This document shows positions 62,145 to 64,000 of a DNA stretch of 64,000 bases, in pieces. The stretch is from CALRWV02 sp943371965. Its GTDB lineage: Bacteria; Bacteroidota; JABWAT01. Under the pieces are notes generated by a model. That model had not been told where the DNA came from. It saw only the letters and a program-made list of their open reading frames with translations, and did not search any database. Position 1 is the stretch's first letter. Each line of letters starts with the position of its first letter. The position numbers and the translations under genes were made by a program. Where the stretch lies: NCBI GenBank assembly GCA_943371965.1, contig CALRWV020000005.1:186001-250000 (forward strand), written 5' to 3'.

Positions 62145-64000
62145 CTAACTTATTATCTCACATCCCATCAATCCCAATGATGCATCAATCTCTGCATGAT
62201 TTCCGATAATAATAACAACATCACCAACTTCGATAACAAAATCATCTTTCGGGTTTTGAATGACATCACGGTTTCTAACAATGGCGATAATATTGACTCC
62301 GCCTTTTGAATGAATTTCGGACTCAAGAATTGTTTTTCCCTTAACCGGGGATGATTCAAGAATAATAACAGATTCGGTTGCGGTTGCAGCTAACAGGTAT
62401 GGCAATTCATCAATTGTCTGTTTGCTGGTTTCCATTCCTCTGAAGGTTCCGTATTTTTCTTTTCTGATAATGGCTATCTGTGATGAAATGACGTTTCGCG
62501 GTATGTGATAATGCCGGAGAACACGCGAGAAAATCTCGATGCTGGTTTCAAATTCTTCCGGTATTACCTGATTGGCTCCGAGGTTATATAAATTATCGAT
62601 GTCATCAATGTAACGGGTTCTTGCAATGATATATAAATTCGGATTCATATTCCGTGTCAGTTGAACAAGTTTGGAAGCAGAGTCATTATCCCCGGTAGCA
62701 ACTACCAGCATTGAGGCTTTGTGAATTTGAAGCTGTTCAAGAATTTCAGTTGCGGTTGAATCACCGAAAATAACTTTGTATCCCAGATTTTTTGCTTCCT
62801 CAAAACGGCGGTGCTGAATTTCATTGATAATAAATGGAAGCCCGGTCTCCTTTAAAACATGAGCCAAATGCTGTCCGGTTTTTCCGAAACCAATAATGAC
62901 AACATGACCCGATAGTTTTTTTGTCGGTGCTCTTTGTTCCAGTTTTTCTTCAGAAACAAGTTTGGAAAGAGCCAGTAATGGACCGGTTCGAAGTTGTTTT
63001 ATTTTCAGTTTTTTCTGAAGCCAGAATCCAACCTGATTGGCATTTGAAATCATAAATGGAGAAATCATCATCGTCAGAATACTGGCCCCCAGAAAAGACT
63101 GGTAATCAATATCAGTTAAAATTCCTGCACCCAATCCTGCCATTGCGAGAACGAAACTGAATTCTCCAACCTGTCCCGTAATCATTCCGACTGAGAAACC
63201 CATTCTTGCCGGATAATTCATTAAATGAACCAAACCCGCAGTTGCGAGAATTTTAATCAGCAGAATAATAACAGTTGAAATCAGAATCAGGAAAAAAACA
63301 TTGGCAAAAAAAGAAACGTTCAGAAGCATCCCGATTGAAATAAAAAATAAGGCTGTCAGAGAATCACGCATTGGGAAAATATCAGCCATAATCTGATGTG
63401 AATATTCTGATTCTGAAATAATCAGTCCGGCAAGAAAAGCACCAAGAGCAAGTGACAATCCCATTTGAGCAGAAATCCAGGCAGTTCCGAATGTCAGAAA
63501 AATAACGGTGAGCAGAAAAATTTCACGGTTGTTAGTTTTTACAACCAATGTCAAAAGTCTGGGAATTAAAAGTTTTGCTCCAAACAATATGACTCCAATT
63601 CCGGCAAAAGAAAGACCCATTGTTTTTGAAACTGACCATAAATCCATATCTGCTGAATTTTTCAGAATCGGAATAAACAGCATCATCGGAACAATGCACA
63701 AATCCTGAAACAAAAGAATACTGAGAGTTAATCTTCCCGCGGGTGAATCCAGTTCTTTTCGCTGTCCCAATATTTTCAGAACAATTGCAGTCGAAGAAAG
63801 TGCAATCATAAACCCAAACAAAACAGCTTTTGGAGTTGGTATTTGGTAAAACCAACCGATGATTAAAGTTACAATCAAGGTAAAAACAACCTGTCCGCCG
63901 CCGGTAATCAGAAGAAACCATTTCAATTGGCTGAGTTTTTCGAGTGAAAATTCAATTCCAATTGAAAAGAGCAGTAGAACAATTCCAATTTCTGCAAGTA
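62145..64000 (-). CDS. Kef-type cation:proton antiporter with TrkA-N and TrkA-C domains (5' end outside window)
   Basis: Frame open to the right edge; a TTG and an ATG inside the frame at 63926 and 63921 are not the true start, because the upstream codons continue the antiporter fold (AEIGIVLLLFSIGIEFSLEKL). The visible part has about ten membrane helices (GLSLALGAFLAGLIISESEYSHQI is the conserved TM core), then a TrkA-N Rossmann domain (VVIIGFGKTGQHLAHVL, IFGDSTATEILEQ) and a TrkA-C domain (about the last 90 residues, ending in GNHAEIDASLGLMGCE). It is a CPA2 transporter moving K+ or Na+ against protons, gated by nucleotide binding to TrkA. Confidence 0.92.
   Translation of the reverse strand, partial: LAEIGIVLLLFSIGIEFSLEKLSQLKWFLLITGGGQVVFTLIVTLIIGWFYQIPTPKAVLFGFMIALSSTAIVLKILGQRKELDSPAGRLTLSILLFQDLCIVPMMLFIPILKNSADMDLWSVSKTMGLSFAGIGVILFGAKLLIPRLLTLVVKTNNREIFLLTVIFLTFGTAWISAQMGLSLALGAFLAGLIISESEYSHQIMADIFPMRDSLTALFFISIGMLLNVSFFANVFFLILISTVIILLIKILATAGLVHLMNYPARMGFSVGMITGQVGEFSFVLAMAGLGAGILTDIDYQSFLGASILTMMISPFMISNANQVGFWLQKKLKIKQLRTGPLLALSKLVSEEKLEQRAPTKKLSGHVVIIGFGKTGQHLAHVLKETGLPFIINEIQHRRFEEAKNLGYKVIFGDSTATEILEQLQIHKASMLVVATGDNDSASKLVQLTRNMNPNLYIIARTRYIDDIDNLYNLGANQVIPEEFETSIEIFSRVLRHYHIPRNVISSQIAIIRKEKYGTFRGMETSKQTIDELPYLLAATATESVIILESSPVKGKTILESEIHSKGGVNIIAIVRNRDVIQNPKDDFVIEVGDVVIIIGNHAEIDASLGLMGCEIIS

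Noticed and set aside
1..64000. CRISPR arrays, tRNA or rRNA genes
   Set aside because: No regularly spaced direct repeats with unique spacers, and no cloverleaf with TTCRA and CCA-like ends seen in the gaps by eye.

Overview
The window is 64 kb of AT-rich, gene-dense chromosomal DNA from a Gram-negative bacterium of the Bacteroidota / Ignavibacteriota / FCB group. Four things point there. The secreted protein at 34916-38032 ends in a type IX secretion (T9SS) sorting domain with the NYPNPFNPST motif, common in Ignavibacteria-like lineages. There is a PorV-like outer-membrane protein at 24638-25639. Several upstream regions carry TTTG-N20/21-TAnnTTTG boxes, the promoter form of Bacteroidota housekeeping sigma factors. 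The intergenic spaces hold palindromes and short tandem repeats of kinds I remember from such genomes. No rRNA, tRNA, CRISPR array, transposase, prophage or plasmid function was found. Species cannot be named from the sequence.

Layout. 1-3574: the end of a respiratory complex I operon (nuoL 3' end, nuoM, nuoN) closed by a terminator. 3629-16457: an accessory block. A leftward run (11282 to 4895) encodes an OlsB/GlsB-like N-acyltransferase, a PlsC-like O-acyltransferase, a DinB-like protein, an NRDE protein, an 851-residue fusion of alpha/beta hydrolase + DedA + ATP-grasp, a YHS protein and a DoxX protein. It is flanked by two GT2 glycosyltransferases, an orphan TRAP-type binding protein, CsaA, a SET-domain protein and a RimK-like ATP-grasp ligase. 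16672-23892: an envelope/second-messenger cluster (exported protein, FecR protein, beta-barrel protein, CHASE2 adenylate cyclase). 23953-27803: DUF1684 lipoprotein, PorV-like protein, three small membrane proteins and an unknown protein. 27997-30600: mutS.

30952-38032: a propeller sensor kinase and LytTR regulator, translationally coupled, followed by a large T9SS-exported glycine-rich surface protein; both transcription units share upstream sequence blocks. 38330-42342: split transketolase, gcvT and comB, separated by dispersed palindromes. 42399-51267: ftsK, a LolA-like protein, then envelope/exopolysaccharide genes (LPG-synthase-like membrane protein, WbpD-like acyltransferase, Wzc-like BY-kinase, OmpA/TSP3 protein). 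51297-52793: rqcH (leftward). 52898-62066: YCF48-repeat lipoprotein, TPR protein, and two half-size ABC exporters separated by RNase Z and an S23-type four-helix-bundle cassette bounded by inverted repeats. 62145-64000: Kef-type antiporter with TrkA domains, running off the window.

Most notable points: (i) two genes whose reading frame and expected N-terminus extend upstream to a Shine-Dalgarno-preceded ATC codon; (ii) the hydrolase-DedA-ATP-grasp fusion inside a possible aminolipid operon; (iii) complementary degenerate catalytic sites in the two ABC genes, which mark them as one heterodimeric exporter although two unrelated genes lie between them; (iv) shared upstream blocks that may be the LytTR regulon signal.
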